Shown here: in pieces, positions 35,801 to 48,896 of the stretch
Numbering within the stretch: the first letter of the stretch is position 1
How the letters are laid out: each line of letters starts with the position of its first letter
Assembly: GCA_963854835.1 (NCBI GenBank)
Contig: OY978526.1
Coordinates: 31,237,073 to 31,301,072, forward strand
Length of the DNA stretch: 64,000 nucleotides
Source: Megamerina dolium
Taxonomy: Eukaryota; Arthropoda; Insecta; Diptera; Megamerinidae
Direction: 5' to 3'
Position numbers and translations under genes: made by a program
The notes under the pieces: generated by a model
Seen by the model: only the letters and a program-made list of their open reading frames with translations
What the model was told of the DNA's origin: nothing
The model's database searches: none

Positions 35801-38800
35801 AATGATGATGTTGGTGATGATACGAGTTGATGGAATTTTCGAAATTCGTTTCATGTATTGTATATTGCACACGGAATTGAGTTACAATATAAAACAACAT
35901 TTTAGATTGATTACATTAATTTAGTTATTCACCAAAAAACCCACGCAATTGTTAGTGTATCCAATACCATGATTTATTCAAGGCAAATAACATCCACAGC
36001 AGCAATAGCAATGAATTAGTAGGAGAAGAAGAAGGAGAAATGCAAAAACAATATATTCGTGTACATTAAATGTCATCAGCATTCATTAGTTACAGTCGAA
36101 AGGAAGAAAATACTATGAGCATCAAACAAATTCAATGCATTTCATTATACTTTCCGCATTCATCATATTTATAATTAGGAATTAATAATTTGTCAGTTAC
36201 AATACAAAATATATGCATAGATAGGCGTTGGTGAGCTATGTGTGTGAGTGAGAAACAGAGAGAGAGAGAGAGAGAGAAGGAGATAGAAATAGAGAGCATA
36301 ATAATACATAATATCATAGAGAGCAGTGGTGTTAGAAGAACATAACAATGGCATCGCGACTACAATTTTCAACACTCTCATATACGATCATTTATGAGCT
36401 GATGTTGATGTTGGTATATTTTGTGTATTGCCCCCACCACAACCAAAATAGTTGTACTTGCAATTGCAAAAACATCACTTACTGAACTATAACCGTTACG
36501 TATGAATGGTGGGAGAGTTGATGTTTTGAATCCATATCCAGGCTTCGGTGGCGATCGATAGGAATGTATTGCTATTTTGTTCGGTTTTTATTTTTTGTTT
36601 AAAGTTTTATATTTCATTTTTGTTGTTTAGTTTTACCGACATGTAATAATAATAAAAAAATAATAATAAAATTAGTTTTTAATTAAATTTTCAATATTCA
36701 TACATCTATGTAATCGTATCTACTCGTTGTTGTCGGTGCAATGTTGTTGAATAATAAATTAAAATTTCCCATTATGTTAACTAACAGAGAAGAGTCGATA
36801 TTCTCTCGATGCTTAACAGTGAACGATTATTGTACAAATGTTGTGTATTGGATTAGTTAAAACGCGCGGAAACTACTAACCATAATTTTATGACATTCAA
36901 TTACAGACGTTGCACGCAGAATTCATATATATAAATATTTTCCAACAGAATTTATATTACTTCCGTAACACTAAAGCTGCATTGTACCACATCATTGTAG
37001 ATGATTGATATACAATGATTGAAAACAAAGACTGACCTAAATATTAGTTACGTAAATTCTTAGAAAATCGAATTTTAATATTATTTCTTAACAAAAGCAA
37101 ATTTTTCTAAGCAAACATACTTAAAATCCTTGTTGATTTTAAGTATATTTCAAAGTTTAATTTCCCATACATTCAGACATGTGTACAAAAATAAAACAGT
37201 TAAATATGTGATATTTAAAATACTCGGATTTCTTTGTACTCCAGTATATGGTACAAACATTTTGTATTTAAAAATTTGCAACACATTCTGTATTTATCGA
37301 TAAATGATTTTTTAAAGAATGAAAAAAAAAAAAATCAGGATGGCCTGAAATATATAAAGATCACATATTTTGACACCGCAAAGGCACATATAACCATATT
37401 ATGCTGCATATAAACCCCATGGAAATAATAATAAAATAAATTACCATTATCTAATTTTGATGACATGTAACCACATTTTTTCTCTCTAAATTGTGATTGC
37501 ATGCGAGTTATGCCTCATACATATTGACGACGACAGCTTATCGACTGCATAAATGTCAAATCAAACATCGAGCACAATTATGGTTGTCGCCAATTTAAAT
37601 CTATTTCTAATTTGTCAAGCTATAAAGGGGAAAAGAAGACGTTTCCCTTTTATCCATAGGTTAAACCAGCTGTTTTATTTTCTTATTATTGTGCGTATTA
37701 AACACGAAATTGCTTCTGCTGTGTAGATGCTGTTATTGCTGCCGCCGTTTTTATTGTAATCAATGATGTAATTGCAGTCGTGTAGCTGAAGTTGTCAAAA
37801 CTGTATGAGGTTCTAGTGCATTAGCCTAGAAAATTGTAATGATCTATACGTGCGATTTCAATATTATTGTTGTAACTTTAAAATGACATTATTACCATTT
37901 TTAAATACTGCATGTACATAGCTGTGTTCAACTACAGAAAATTTGCTACGAATAACTATTTTAAAACGATCGATTTGAAAAATTGAAAGAGAAAAAAGCA
38001 GTTGAAACGTGTACATATCGCACTTTTAATGATAAAGTAAATTATTTCAAAATTTAAGTTTTGTAAGAAAACGCAATCAAAGTTTGGCCGCTTGAACAGC
38101 CCAATTTAATCATTGCTGTAATAAAACAAGAGTCACTGCGATTCTAAAGATTGGAATATAATGTGTAATTGTTAAGTATTTAGAATTAGTTTAGAATTTT
38201 TCTTTTGTGTACAGACTAATTGCATTTTATTATAAAAAAATTGCATCAGAAATTTATATTTTATATTTTATTATTGAAAGTGTTTGTATTAGTATTTTGT
38301 TAGTAATTCGTTTTAATGTGAAATATTATCGTGTTTATCGTGAACAGAGCCGGAGTAATGCTGAATTCGATCACTTTATTAATATCAATTTGACGACGCG
38401 TATTTTTAAAAAAAAGGTTCAAAGTTATCTATCTCTGCCATCATTGTGACATTGAGGATTCTGTTTGACTAACGTTAATCTCTTCACCAAGTTTCTTAAT
38501 TTTATGATAAAACCTCATCAAAAAACGAATATTTTGAATTATATCACTCTAATCTTATTATTAAAGGTGCGATATGTTGAAAAATGATGAACTGTCAAAT
38601 ATTGAAATATCACATTTCTTACAATTCTGTGTTCTTTCAAGAAAAATAAACGGAAAATGATGAATATGTGTCTAAACAATCGATCGGTTGTTTATTGTTG
38701 ATATACTATTTTTTTTTTTTTGTTCATGTACTTTTTCACAATCTTTACTTTACCCTCTTGCTGTAAGTTTCTACTTACATGTACATACGTACATGTTTAA

Positions 38801-41800
38801 AGTTCAGTTTCATATTACAAAGTTTTTGAACCTGACCTGCGTCTGTTCTCTGAGTTCTCAGTTCTCCTGTTGACAAGTAAGTGTACATTAGAACGGTTTA
38901 AATTGTTCAGGGAACAATTTATTACACTAAAAGTCATACATATTTTTCGCAATAAAAAAATATAAAAATATGTTATTTCTTGTGTTTAAGGAAAAAATAA
39001 GTCGGCTTAATTTTTTTTCGAAACTCATTTTCAAGACAGACTCGGAGACTCGAAAATAAGATTAGATCTATGGTTCATCGGCATTTGCGATAAGAATAAT
39101 TGAATGTCGTAGAATTGAATACGTTTGTGAAATGTGAAACCAATTATGTCGTTTCTGTGTTCAAATCGTATTTTTTTTTTGGTTATACGGTTCCAACACG
39201 AAACCGAAATAGTCGATTTCAAATTTCATTAAACAAATTTTATCCTTCTGAACAATTTGAACCGCCGCCAAATGACTTTGTTCGCTTTAATGAACTTACC
39301 GTTATAACTAGGCGCATTGCCAAGCGACTTGCCAAGGGAGCCTCTGTAGCTCGTTGAACGGTCAAACATTTCGTCTTCGTAAAAAGGTCGTTGATGATCC
39401 ATATTTCGTGATGGAGATGCACCAAGTGGTGATTCGTATCTGTATATGGGGAGGAGGGGAGGTATATTAAGAAGTGTTATTATTTGGCTAGTATCGTAAT
39501 TCGGGCATGATACAACTCTATATCTACCTACCTTAGTTTGTGCATAGGCTCTTTAGCTGCTGATGGTGTACGTGATGCATTTCTAGGATCTAAATTATTT
39601 TGCTTCCATTTTCTATACTTGGCATGCTCCTTCAAATCTTTAGCAATAGCCGTTCCAATGCCCGAATTTAGTTTCTCTAATTTCTCAGCTTCTCGTTCGA
39701 GACGACTGAACGATCAAAACAAACAAAAATGATTATAGAGTAGCAATTTGAATTTGGCAAACATCCAACACTAGGTACTCACGCTTCGGCCACACCATTT
39801 TTAGTATTATCTACTTCATCGTCGTCATCCGAAACAGGAACACCTTTGTAGGAATCACTATAGCGACGCCTGCGTTCCGGATCCGTATATGGATAAGGCG
39901 GTGCAGGAAAATCATCACGCTCAATTTTTGGTTTTTCGCCCGGTGGCGGTTTTCTAGCTGCTGGGTAGTGCGACAGTTCAATGGGTTCCTCATTATTCAT
40001 TCCAGGACTCTTGGGACGTGGCGTTTCTGAGCGTATAGCATCAACTAACACTTTCATAGCGCTACGGCTGCGAGAGTGCGGCCGTGATGGCGGTCGACTG
40101 CCGGTTACAGAACCGGCTGTACTTGTTGCGTACGAATACGGTCGATGAAAATGCGGTGACAATGGTGTTTTATCATATGGATCGATGGGCTTACGCAAGT
40201 AATGGGGTGCGTCAGTTAAATAACTGTATGTATAAATGCGTGATATGTCTTCGCAACCGGGACGGCCATACTCACGCAAAATTAATCCAGGACTCACGGT
40301 ACGATAGTGCTATAATGTTAAACATCTTTTTCGATTACTTTGATACTAATGACGATACAAATTGGATCGTTTAATACAAACTGACGTCATTTTGTTTTTT
40401 GTATTCAATTTAATCAATATTCGAAGTGTTTACTAATTCGTCACTATTGCTTTATAATAAATATTAAACGATCCAAAATTAAATTATTATTAAGATTATA
40501 TTCAAAGAAGATTTTCACATTTAAATGCTAAAGTTGGTTTCACCATAATTCATCGATATGGGAAAACCACTCAATGACATCAAGTTAGTATAACGATCAA
40601 GAAGCTTCTATTGGTGCAATGTAGTTGTGTGAATAATTAATTAAAGCATAATGTGAACATAATAATAATAGTAATAAAATAGGTATAAGAAAAACTTAAA
40701 ATACTTTAAAGAAAATAAAAAAAATAGGTAAACACAAACCTTTCGGCTAGAGGAATAAACGGAACCATTAAAACTCGGCGTTCTGGAGCGTATATACTGA
40801 AAACAACAACAGAAAACCATTGCAAGCTCAAAAAGTAAACTAAAATGATGCACAATAAAACACAGGATAAATAAAAATTGTACAAAATAAAAATATCTGA
40901 AATGTCTATGCCTTTAGCATATCGGGTGGATGGGTGGAAGTGTTTCTTGCAAAAATAGAGTAGTAAGGCAAGGGATTGAGTGATGTCAAAATTCAAAAAA
41001 TATATAATCTGTAATTCTGAATATTCTATTATTTTTTGTGTAGCATAGTTAAAATAAAATTTGTTGTATTAACTTAGAAATAATAATTAAGCGTATATTG
41101 GGTATATTCCATATAATATAATTTCAAAGTGAGTAGGCGTTATGGAATGACAAAGTATTGTTCTCACAAAAGCAATTAATAGCGCTTGTGGGATTTAATA
41201 TTTCAAAAGCACTGGTTAACGATTAAACGCATTCACTATGGAATAAACACTTGCATTTGTCAAGTGACATTTATATTTATGTGCATATTTCATGGACATG
41301 TAAAAAGCTGCTAGTGTCAGTTTTTTGAATTCATGGAAGGGGTAGTGATGGGGAAGTGATATTCATAATAATCTTATCTATGGCCTATGTGTGAAACGAG
41401 CAATTTCTTTCAGTTGTGAAATGCCATATATTGTCAAAGATTCTACTGAGCTCTATTTTTTGTTTGTTTGTTAAAAATGTGCGAATACTATCCGCGTATC
41501 CTCTTCTTCCAATATAGCTCAAGGAAGCTAAAAGCTTGAGAACTGATGGCTTAAGGTAAGTAAAATGCACATTGAGCGATTGCGGTTGTTATGGGTGACA
41601 ACCCGTACTTTTTTCTACAGGACCTTGGAGTCATGGTTTTGCGTAAGAATTTGGAATGATATTTGGCTATTTTTATTAAAAATTATCTGGTTTTGCTGTT
41701 CGCGTACTAGTGATGCACAGAAACGAGGAACTGGAACCGTAGAACCGGGGCCTTTAATAAACTCACCAGTCCGGGTTTTACAAGAACCGAAAAACGGTTC

Positions 41801-44173
41801 CTACAGAACAGACAATGCCAAAAACGATTTCAAACGAACAGACGAAAATTTTACAAATCTATTTTACTCAGAAACATCGTACGTTAAAGTACCGCTAGCT
41901 CCATTAGTTTCATGTAATTTACTTTTATTAAATTTTTGTCACACAAATATTAATTAAGGAATGAATGTAATAATTTATAACAAAAATATAAAAGGAAACT
42001 TTATATTTGTAAAAACTTTTTATCTGATCTGTAGATCGTGGGTTCAATCCCCGGCTAAAGCACAACTTTAATATCGAAAAGATTTTTCTTTCAAACGGTA
42101 CTTACCGGTCGGCAAGAAATTGACAATTCTTCCGGCAGTAACAATTTGCCATGAAAAAGCTTCTAGAAGTGATCAGTGACAAAGCTAATTAAAAGCGATG
42201 CCACAGGACCCTTCGGGGCTTACAAGTGCCACATATTTATTTTAATTTTTATTTATTTTAAAAACTTAAAAACTATTTTCTTTAACTCTTTTTTGAGAAC
42301 CGAAACCGGTCAAAATACCCGATTCTCCTTGGAACCGGTCTATCCGCACTATCGCGTACAAAAAAATCCAACAAAATTGTTTATAAACGTAAAGAGTCAC
42401 ACCTAATGCTTAGAGGTTTTTTCAATTTTTAATGCAACGATTATATTTATGTATATATAATGCAGAAGAACTAAAGAGAAGGGTCGTTAACATTGAGAAA
42501 TTATCTTATTTGATCAAGTTGAAGATTATACATGTAAATGTTGGCCGGTTGGTCGCTCTAAGTGCACTTACCTTGGAACAATGAAACTTTGTGCATTCCC
42601 CACACAATACAACATACGAGAAAGAAGTTATTATCAAAGGTTCTCAATGTATTTAGCTACGAGATATAATTGATTGACTTTTTTACCCATTCACAATGCA
42701 TTTGTAATTTTTGCCCACTAGTACTGTGCGTTCAAATAATTGACATCGATTATTAGTACTGTGAATTAATATTTATGTATGTATCTAAGCTAGGATATAT
42801 ATGTTATGTATGTATGAATGTATGCATGTATATGTAGTGATAAGTGCTAAGTGTGGATATGGATATGCTTAAGAAATTGGTATTCATAGTCGAGACAGGA
42901 TATTCGTCCAATGCGTTTGTTTCTATGTGTAGGTATCTTTAAAGGTTCAGAGGCGTGGTGTGCAACCTCCACCGAACCAACTCGCCATGCTTTCTTGTGT
43001 GATATTTACAAAGGCTATATGTGTGTGTGTGTGTATATAAATAGAACAACAGCAATGACAGTAGTAACAATTGCTACGATTTCGGCCAACTCACCATTTC
43101 ACTCAACGCACTCGAACTTATCCGATCACACTCAGTATCGGTGAAATTGCCATTTTGCGATATTATGCCGGAAGTGCCACCGTTCAATATTAGCCCAGAT
43201 TCAGATGGTCCCGGACCACAACGTGGATGCCATATAGCGCTGCCTTGCAAATACATTTCCTCACCATCGCCAAATGGATCACCGCATTTCGTGCAGCGAG
43301 CACAAGTGGGATGAAAGTGATGATTATCGCCTGCTTGTAGTACCTTGCCGCTGATGAAGCGATTACAATAAGCACACTTGACACCAAAAGACTTTTGGTA
43401 ACACTTCTCACAATATGGGACACCGTCTTTGCCCATATACTCGCCATTAAGCACCACATTACAAGATTTGCAACGAAAGCACCACACATGCCATTGCCGA
43501 TCAAGGGCAACCAATGCTTGACCCTCTTTCAATAGTTCTCCGCAACCAGCACAATCATTCGGATCGTAGTCCTCCTTCAGATGCGCTTTATCAGATATCA
43601 CACCGCTCATGAGCTGCTGGTGCGCCGTAGCTCGAGTTGGACTCTCAGCTAGGGGTGGCGGCGACGAGGGAGTGCCAGCATTACCACGACCTTCGTGAAT
43701 TGTTGTTCCTTCGACACGATGTACGCGAGTATTCGAAGAAATCGGTGAAGCTATGCAACTTTCGCACAATACCTCCTTACCGGTATTGGTTACCTGCATT
43801 GGCACAATACATATATATTATATTAAATGTGTAGATAGTAATTGTACATATATATTTCTTACCTTACTACCAGATTTAAATGGTTTTTTGCATTTGGAAC
43901 ACGTGAAACATTTCTGATGATACGTTTTACCCATTGTGGAGACCACCTCACCCTCGACATATTGCTGGCAAGCAGCACATTTGGTGCCATACAGCCTCTG
44001 GTAATCAGGAATGCAATAGTAAGCACCATCTTTGGTAAAGAAGCCACCTGTTGCTAGCGACTTCTTGCACTGGCAGCATTGAAAGCACACCTTGTGAAAG
44101 TGCTTATCTGATACACGAAGCACTTCGCCAGAGCATTTCTTATCGCATTTAGCACAATAAATTTTTTGTTTAC
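32871..44173 (-). CDS. Unc-115: Unc-115 / actin-binding LIM protein (ABLIM family)
   Basis: A cytoplasmic actin-binding adaptor acting in axon guidance and actin remodelling. Exons (minus): 44173-43863, 43793-43095, 40796-40740, 40309-39783, 39705-39532, 39439-39300, then either 36571-36483 or 35701-35592, then 34080-34014, 33928-33888, 33259-33059, 32984-32871 (TAA). Four LIM domains are seen: YCAKCDKKCSGEVLRVSDKH, CAACQQYVEGEVVSTMGKTY, CAGCGELLKEGQALVALDRQ and CAYCNRFISGKVLQAGDNHH. Next come conserved linker blocks (SRTPSFNGSVYSSSRK, TPLSPHFHRPYSY, PRPKSPG, KIERDDFPAPPYPY) and a C-terminal villin headpiece ending WRRNELKRRAKLF. Exon A begins in phase 1, so a start exon lies upstream; see 48897-48900. 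The two alternative exons share phases (1 to 0), so only one can be used per mRNA. Confidence 0.93.
33410..33668 (-). repeat. SINE-like repeat copy with B-box-like motif
   Basis: It matches 42028-42232 in opposite orientation: a GATTCAATCCCC motif, then GATTTTTCTTT, GCCGGCAAG, ACAGTAACAATTTGCCATGA, AAAAGCTTCT and TAAGTGCCACAT at the far end. The first motif resembles a Pol III B box (GGTTCAATCCC in the other copy). It lies in an Unc-115 intron between exons 33888-33928 and 33059-33259. Confidence 0.6.
34880..35060. repeat. Dispersed repeat (GTACGCGAACG family), inverted copy
   Basis: The reverse complement of this segment reproduces 16395-16580: TTAACAATTGT, GCGTTCGCGTACT, TGACAGAGAAT, ACGAGAGCGTA and CACCTATAGAAAA. 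It is located in an Unc-115 intron. Confidence 0.6.
35592..35701 (-). CDS. Unc-115: Unc-115 alternative exon, variant 2
   Basis: Acceptor ACATTAG before 35701, donor GTAAGAGC after 35592. The exon is 110 nt, enters in phase 1 and leaves in phase 0, and reads VVSALRHVPKPGYGLAPRSH then TFSSTTSTGASVMHANT. It shares the PKPGYG core with exon 36483-36571. This variant resembles the form I remember from Drosophila Unc-115. Confidence 0.85.
35746..35769. repeat. (GAT)n microsatellite
   Basis: A run of GAT/ATG units in an Unc-115 intron, followed by further imperfect GATGATG motifs to about 35820. Confidence 0.8.
36483..36571 (-). CDS. Unc-115: Unc-115 alternative exon, variant 1
   Basis: Acceptor AAAATAG before 36571, donor GTAAGTGA after 36483. 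The exon is 89 nt, enters in phase 1 and leaves in phase 0, and reads AIHSYRSPPKPGYGFKTSTL then PPFIRNGYSS. Same phases and the same PKPGYG core as the exon at 35592-35701, from which it probably arose by duplication. Splicing both in series would break the frame. Confidence 0.8.
36572..39299. other. Unc-115: Unc-115 intron, no further feature recognised
   Basis: About 2.7 kb of AT-rich intron. The open frame at 38207-38449 (+) has a vague LINE-like tail only. Nothing else supported. Confidence 0.5.
40797..43094. other. Unc-115: Unc-115 intron with repeats
   Basis: It contains the SINE-like copy at 42028-42232, itself surrounded by GGAACCG-rich sequence (41705-42360), and a (GT)n run near 43018-43033. 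No coding exon is convincing here. Confidence 0.5.
42028..42232 (+). repeat. SINE-like repeat copy with B-box-like GGTTCAATCCC
   Basis: The motif GGTTCAATCCC at 42041-42051 fits a tRNA-type B box, although no clear A box or cloverleaf is present. The rest matches 33410-33668 in reverse orientation and ends TACAAGTGCCACAT. Shared internal blocks: CAGTAACAATTTGCCATGAA and AAAAGCTTCTAGAAG. Confidence 0.6.
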
Positions 44174-47100
44174 CTGAAACGAACAGAAATGAAATGATGA
44201 GCAATTGAGCAATTATTAACGATAACGACACAGGTAGTTGTTATGTGTCTGAATTAGAATTCAATTTCTAAAGCACCTTCAAGTTTTTGAATAGCACGTA
44301 TTTATATATGCAAACAATTAGAATAGATCGTCTAATTATTAGCAATAATATGCCATTTGTTCCGTTCAAGTTTTTATGCAAATTTCAATGTGATTACCGG
44401 GGCCGAACGAACCATCAATTTGGGCGCACGAAGTAACACCTATGAAACTTTAATTGTAATTTTCAAAATTTGTGCAATTTACGAAACTTAATATATAGAT
44501 TTCTATGGTTGAATTAATAATAATACAAAAGAAAAGAAAATTTAATATAAACGGAAGTCTTCTTTAGAAAAAGAGCTGATAGGGCTTAAAAATACGGATA
44601 AAAATCTGAATTTTTAGTTATTTAATGTAGTTCCCATATAAAATCACTGCTGTGAGGCGGTCAATGATATCACTATATCCCTCATTCCATAAAAGCAACT
44701 ATTTGACACCAATATTTAGTAAGAATGAGTGTACCACACCCAATGTTTTACATATTCAACATTGATGTTTTTTTATTTTATGCTTGCCGCCATTCCACCA
44801 CCTACAAGTAGCGCTTAAAGTAACATGTCATCCTTGCCACACCCTAAATCCGGGCCTGACGACTACAATACAACGACAACATCAACAATTCGATGATACT
44901 ATCGAACTAAGCAAACCCTGCTGACTACATAGAGAGTGGTAAATCGAATGATTTGCATATTGCAGTATAACAGAGTTGAACAGTTAAAAAATTTCAAGAT
45001 CAAAATAACAACAATAATCAACTCACATGATTGCTTAATAAAATTTTGTAAAACAAGTAGAGCTTGAGGTCAAACTAGATACTTACGATACACATATGCA
45101 TGCATACTAGTAGTGTGTACGCATATGTAAATATTCGTATTCATCATTATATTAAACTATGTACATGTTTTTATAAATTATGTGTATATACGTACATATG
45201 TACATATATATAACTAAATGAAATGAACAAAAATATGTAGTAACAAAGCGAAGAACGAAATGATGACAACATTTTCGAATATAACACAACTTCATATAGA
45301 TGAAATTTTGACAATTTTTTTCAATATGACAATAGACACACACACAGGTCTATATACACATTGGACAAAATATTGGCCTACACTTCTTTTCACTCGGTGT
45401 GATAATCAAAACGATTAAATTTGCCACAGCATCGAAGTACTGTATACGATGGCACAAATCTCATATTAATGCGATGATGATAACATGCGAAATGGATTTA
45501 TATTCGTATACATGTGTGAGAATGACGTATACTCTAGTATGCAGAGCTCAATTGTATTATTTATGTCAGCTTTTTGTTTTGTTGATTTGCTGATAATTCT
45601 TATGTAACATTGATTCAGTTTCTATTTTTATTAGCCAATATAAGATGAATTGTTCTGTCCGAAATACGCTTATGATTAATTCGTCATTTATTTCTAGTAT
45701 AACACATGTGATCTTGTTATTACTGGGAATTAGCATGAATTCCTAGGCATATATTTTTCGTTAGCTCATTACTATGTAATTCATTTAGTATGTGTAAGAG
45801 TACCGAGTGTAGGGGAGAGTAAAATTATTTAAAATGCTGCATATATATTTTTTGTTCGAGTTCTTGAAATGCACATTTAATGTATTTGTGTTATTTCTGT
45901 GATGAACACCTCACAATACGTCCGTAGAATATGTACTTGCACATTACTTGCACTTGTTGTAGTATTGTGTTCTTTATTAAATTCATAAATAAATTTCATT
46001 TTATAAAACTAAATGAAACAGACAACTTTACTATTAAATGTTAATGCAAGTAATCCAAGTATTATGGATTATTTCATGGATCGTTCTTGTCGTTTTCTAT
46101 AGAATTCCCTTTTTACCCCATTATGAGTATTCGCAGACAATTAATGACAATTAATTGCCTTAAAAAATGTATCAGAAACATATAAACTCGTTCCTAGAAC
46201 TGAATATGCCAAATATAATAAAAAAAATATTTAGCATAAATATGGGGACTCCATGGGTTACGAACACGACATTCATATACAAATTATGAGGCAAATTATG
46301 GTTTATTTTATAGCGGTTCTGATATGCACGTAAACAATTTTTTTGAAAAATGTCCATATTAAGTTAGAACCCACTCACTTTCTTTTTGTGAAACATTTCA
46401 GTTATAATTAATTTGATCCATTTTTTTTAAATCATATGGCAAATCGTTTATTGAAAGATGAACGTATTATATTTTGCTATATTGTGTTATAAATGGTTTA
46501 TTTCCTATGGTACAATGTGGGATCCGTGTAGAATTCGCTATATAAATTTCAATTATATGCATCAGGTGATTACGTTTTGTATAGGTATAACAAAATTTCT
46601 ATTCTTTACACTGCAATGCGGAATCCCCTGAGAAAAACGTATTAAAATTCAACTCTATTAGTTTCGATATTAAGTGGCGTTTTTAAATGTAAACCAATAC
46701 CAACTGGGCGGATAAATTGTTCCTCGCTTTAAAGCGCGTCTTAAATATTTTCGTTTTCACATTTCGTCAATAAAGATAAATTCATTATTCCGAAATTATG
46801 GCAAGGCCAAAGTAAAACTCCACTACATTGGCTACAAAAATTTCAATGTTGGCAATACCATACAAATATAAAAAGGCAGCTGTTAATTGAAAATTTCGCA
46901 TAAAAACATTAAAAAGCAAATTGATCAACAGCTGTTCAATTTGAGTTGACAATGCTTCATTTACAGCTGGATACAACTTTTTAAAGGGTACCTCATCTGA
47001 AGAACAATTTATCGAAAACGAAAATGTATTTATCGAGGCGATAAAGTGGCCAGTGATTTAAAAGTGAGACTATAAAACGGTTAGAAATATTAATTGGCAA

Positions 47101-48896
47101 AAATTTTAACAAAATAGTTTGCAAAGAGAAAATTTATTATTTTTAAGTGTGTATATAAACCTCTATGTGATAATTGAAATAAAAAATTTTTTATGTACAA
47201 TTTATTTGTAGTGGCAACACTAAAGAATACAAATGCCACACCATCAGCTGTTTTGTGTTTATTAAAATAACTTGATATTAAAAAATAAATAAATAAACCT
47301 GTCCAACTAGTCAAACTATATCGAAACATGATCGTTTTTGGTTTTTTTTTTGTTCTTTTTGGAATATAGCTGAAGTTTCGAAAAAATTGCAATTAAGTCA
47401 GTTTAGTCTCTCCTATAAGATACTGATCATTTTGGAATTGTTGTTGCGATATCGTCATCAATGCCAACTTTTATATACTAATTTCTTCGCAGTGCATTTC
47501 CCGTTGGACACAAATTATTTCGAATCTTTTAATATCAAGTAGCAAAATTATTTTCTGAATTATAAAACCAAGAAAATACTTGCGGGATATAAAAGAGATT
47601 AGAAGAAGAAAATAAACAGTCAAAAATGCTTCAAAATGCGTATTTGTATATATTTTCAATAAAAGCATGCACAGATTAGTGATGCAAATATCTGCTCGAA
47701 AGAGCAATAAATAGTCAAAAATTCTTGAAAATTACTATATTTTTAATATGAGAAGAGACGCGTGTACAGGTTAGCGATTCAAATATGTATCTGATCGAAA
47801 GAGATAATTTCAAATATAATTATAATTATATTATATAAAAAATACATCACTTTGTCAAAATTAAATTCGAACTAAAAATTCACCCTTAATATTTTATTAT
47901 TTTATTTTAAATAAAAAATGACAGTTTCAATTTATTTATTTAGTATTAATTTAGAGTTAAAAGGTTAAATTACAATTTAAAATATAAAAGACCATGTACA
48001 CTCGATGCATTTACACGGACCTCTATGTCAATTTGAAAGAAATCATGGGAATGAGATGAACAAATTGTCAATTTGACACAAATCCCACTTCAAAGTTATG
48101 ATATGTATTTAAATACCTCATCTAATTTTAAACACAATTTAGCTATAAATATTCAAATTTAAGTAGGTAATTAAAATTCAATTAGTTAAATTGCATAAGA
48201 TTTGTTTATTTGGCATTATAAAATTGATTTTGGGGCGAAATTTCTAAGGCGCTAGAAGCAGCGATGGAATAGTAATCACGAACGTGTAAATAGTAAATAG
48301 TAAAAACGGTAAATTGGGTGTCGTGAAGAATGTCAATGTGATCAAACTGTCGCTGGTTAAGCGAAATGCTATGAATAAGCTTTGCTGATGGGTGGGAAGA
48401 GAAAAAAAAACTGTGTTAATAGCAAATTGTGGCAAACCACTCAAAACAATGACGTACCGTTCGTCGCAATGGATGATATCATCAGGTTCGAATTTCGAAC
48501 TTAATGTATGACAAAATGTAAAAAGCGAGGCAAAGGGAAGATTTTCTAATAAGAATTCTTTCAATTAGTCTCGCCGCTATAGTTGAAAAAATAAACAGGG
48601 AGTGGACATAATCGGAAAAACTAATTTGTGTGTTGTTATGCCCGAACATAATTTAAGAGATATATTCGTGTAGACTATGGAACTATGAAAATCGGTATAG
48701 GATTTGCTAAATTGGAGGGTACTTGGATTGACCAAAGTTTATTACATTACATTTGTTTACTCATTGCCATTTAACACACGAAATATATGGTATTGTTTTT
48801 TTAGTAGTATTGAATTGGCCAATGGCCACAATGTACAACAATCGCAGTGAATGTCAAAATTTTAAACAAGTATGGATGGTGTTGTACTCGTCTTAC
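44174..48896. other. Unc-115: Presumed first intron of Unc-115
   Basis: 4.7 kb of AT-rich sequence. A two-unit tandem repeat (47611-47805) and a 106-codon open frame (48244-48564, minus, unrecognised) are the only structures noted. Intron status depends on the proposed start exon at 48897-48900. Confidence 0.4.
47611..47805. repeat. Two-unit tandem repeat, about 96 bp each
   Basis: Units at 47611-47705 and 47706-47805 both start AATAAAYAGTCAAAAATKCT and end with AGATTAG/GGTTAG, ATGCAAATATCTG-like text, then CGAAAGAG. The middles are more diverged, so the duplication is not recent. Confidence 0.65.

Noticed and set aside
38207..38449. 80-codon plus-strand ORF with a LINE-like tail (INLTTRIFKKKV)
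   Set aside because: Too short and low in similarity to call an element.
42020..42100. A tRNA gene suggested by GGTTCAATCCC
   Set aside because: No acceptor stem, A box or cloverleaf could be built, and the motif recurs inside a dispersed repeat.
41705..42360. A larger inverted-repeat transposon around the SINE-like copy, suggested by GGAACCG motifs
   Set aside because: The ends do not pair well enough by eye and no target duplication is visible.
42572..42586. A 15-nt microexon (FHCSK) between Unc-115 exons 43095 and 40796
   Set aside because: The donor GTAAGT is good but there is no pyrimidine tract before the acceptor, and from memory the family joins SSALSEM directly to YIRSRTPSF. Optional use cannot be excluded.
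45087..45105. Alternative Unc-115 start exon reading MHAYVY with a perfect donor
   Set aside because: The phase fits, but the peptide is arbitrary and low-complexity ATGCATGCATATG sequence is common nearby. The site at 48897-48900 gives a more family-like N-terminus.
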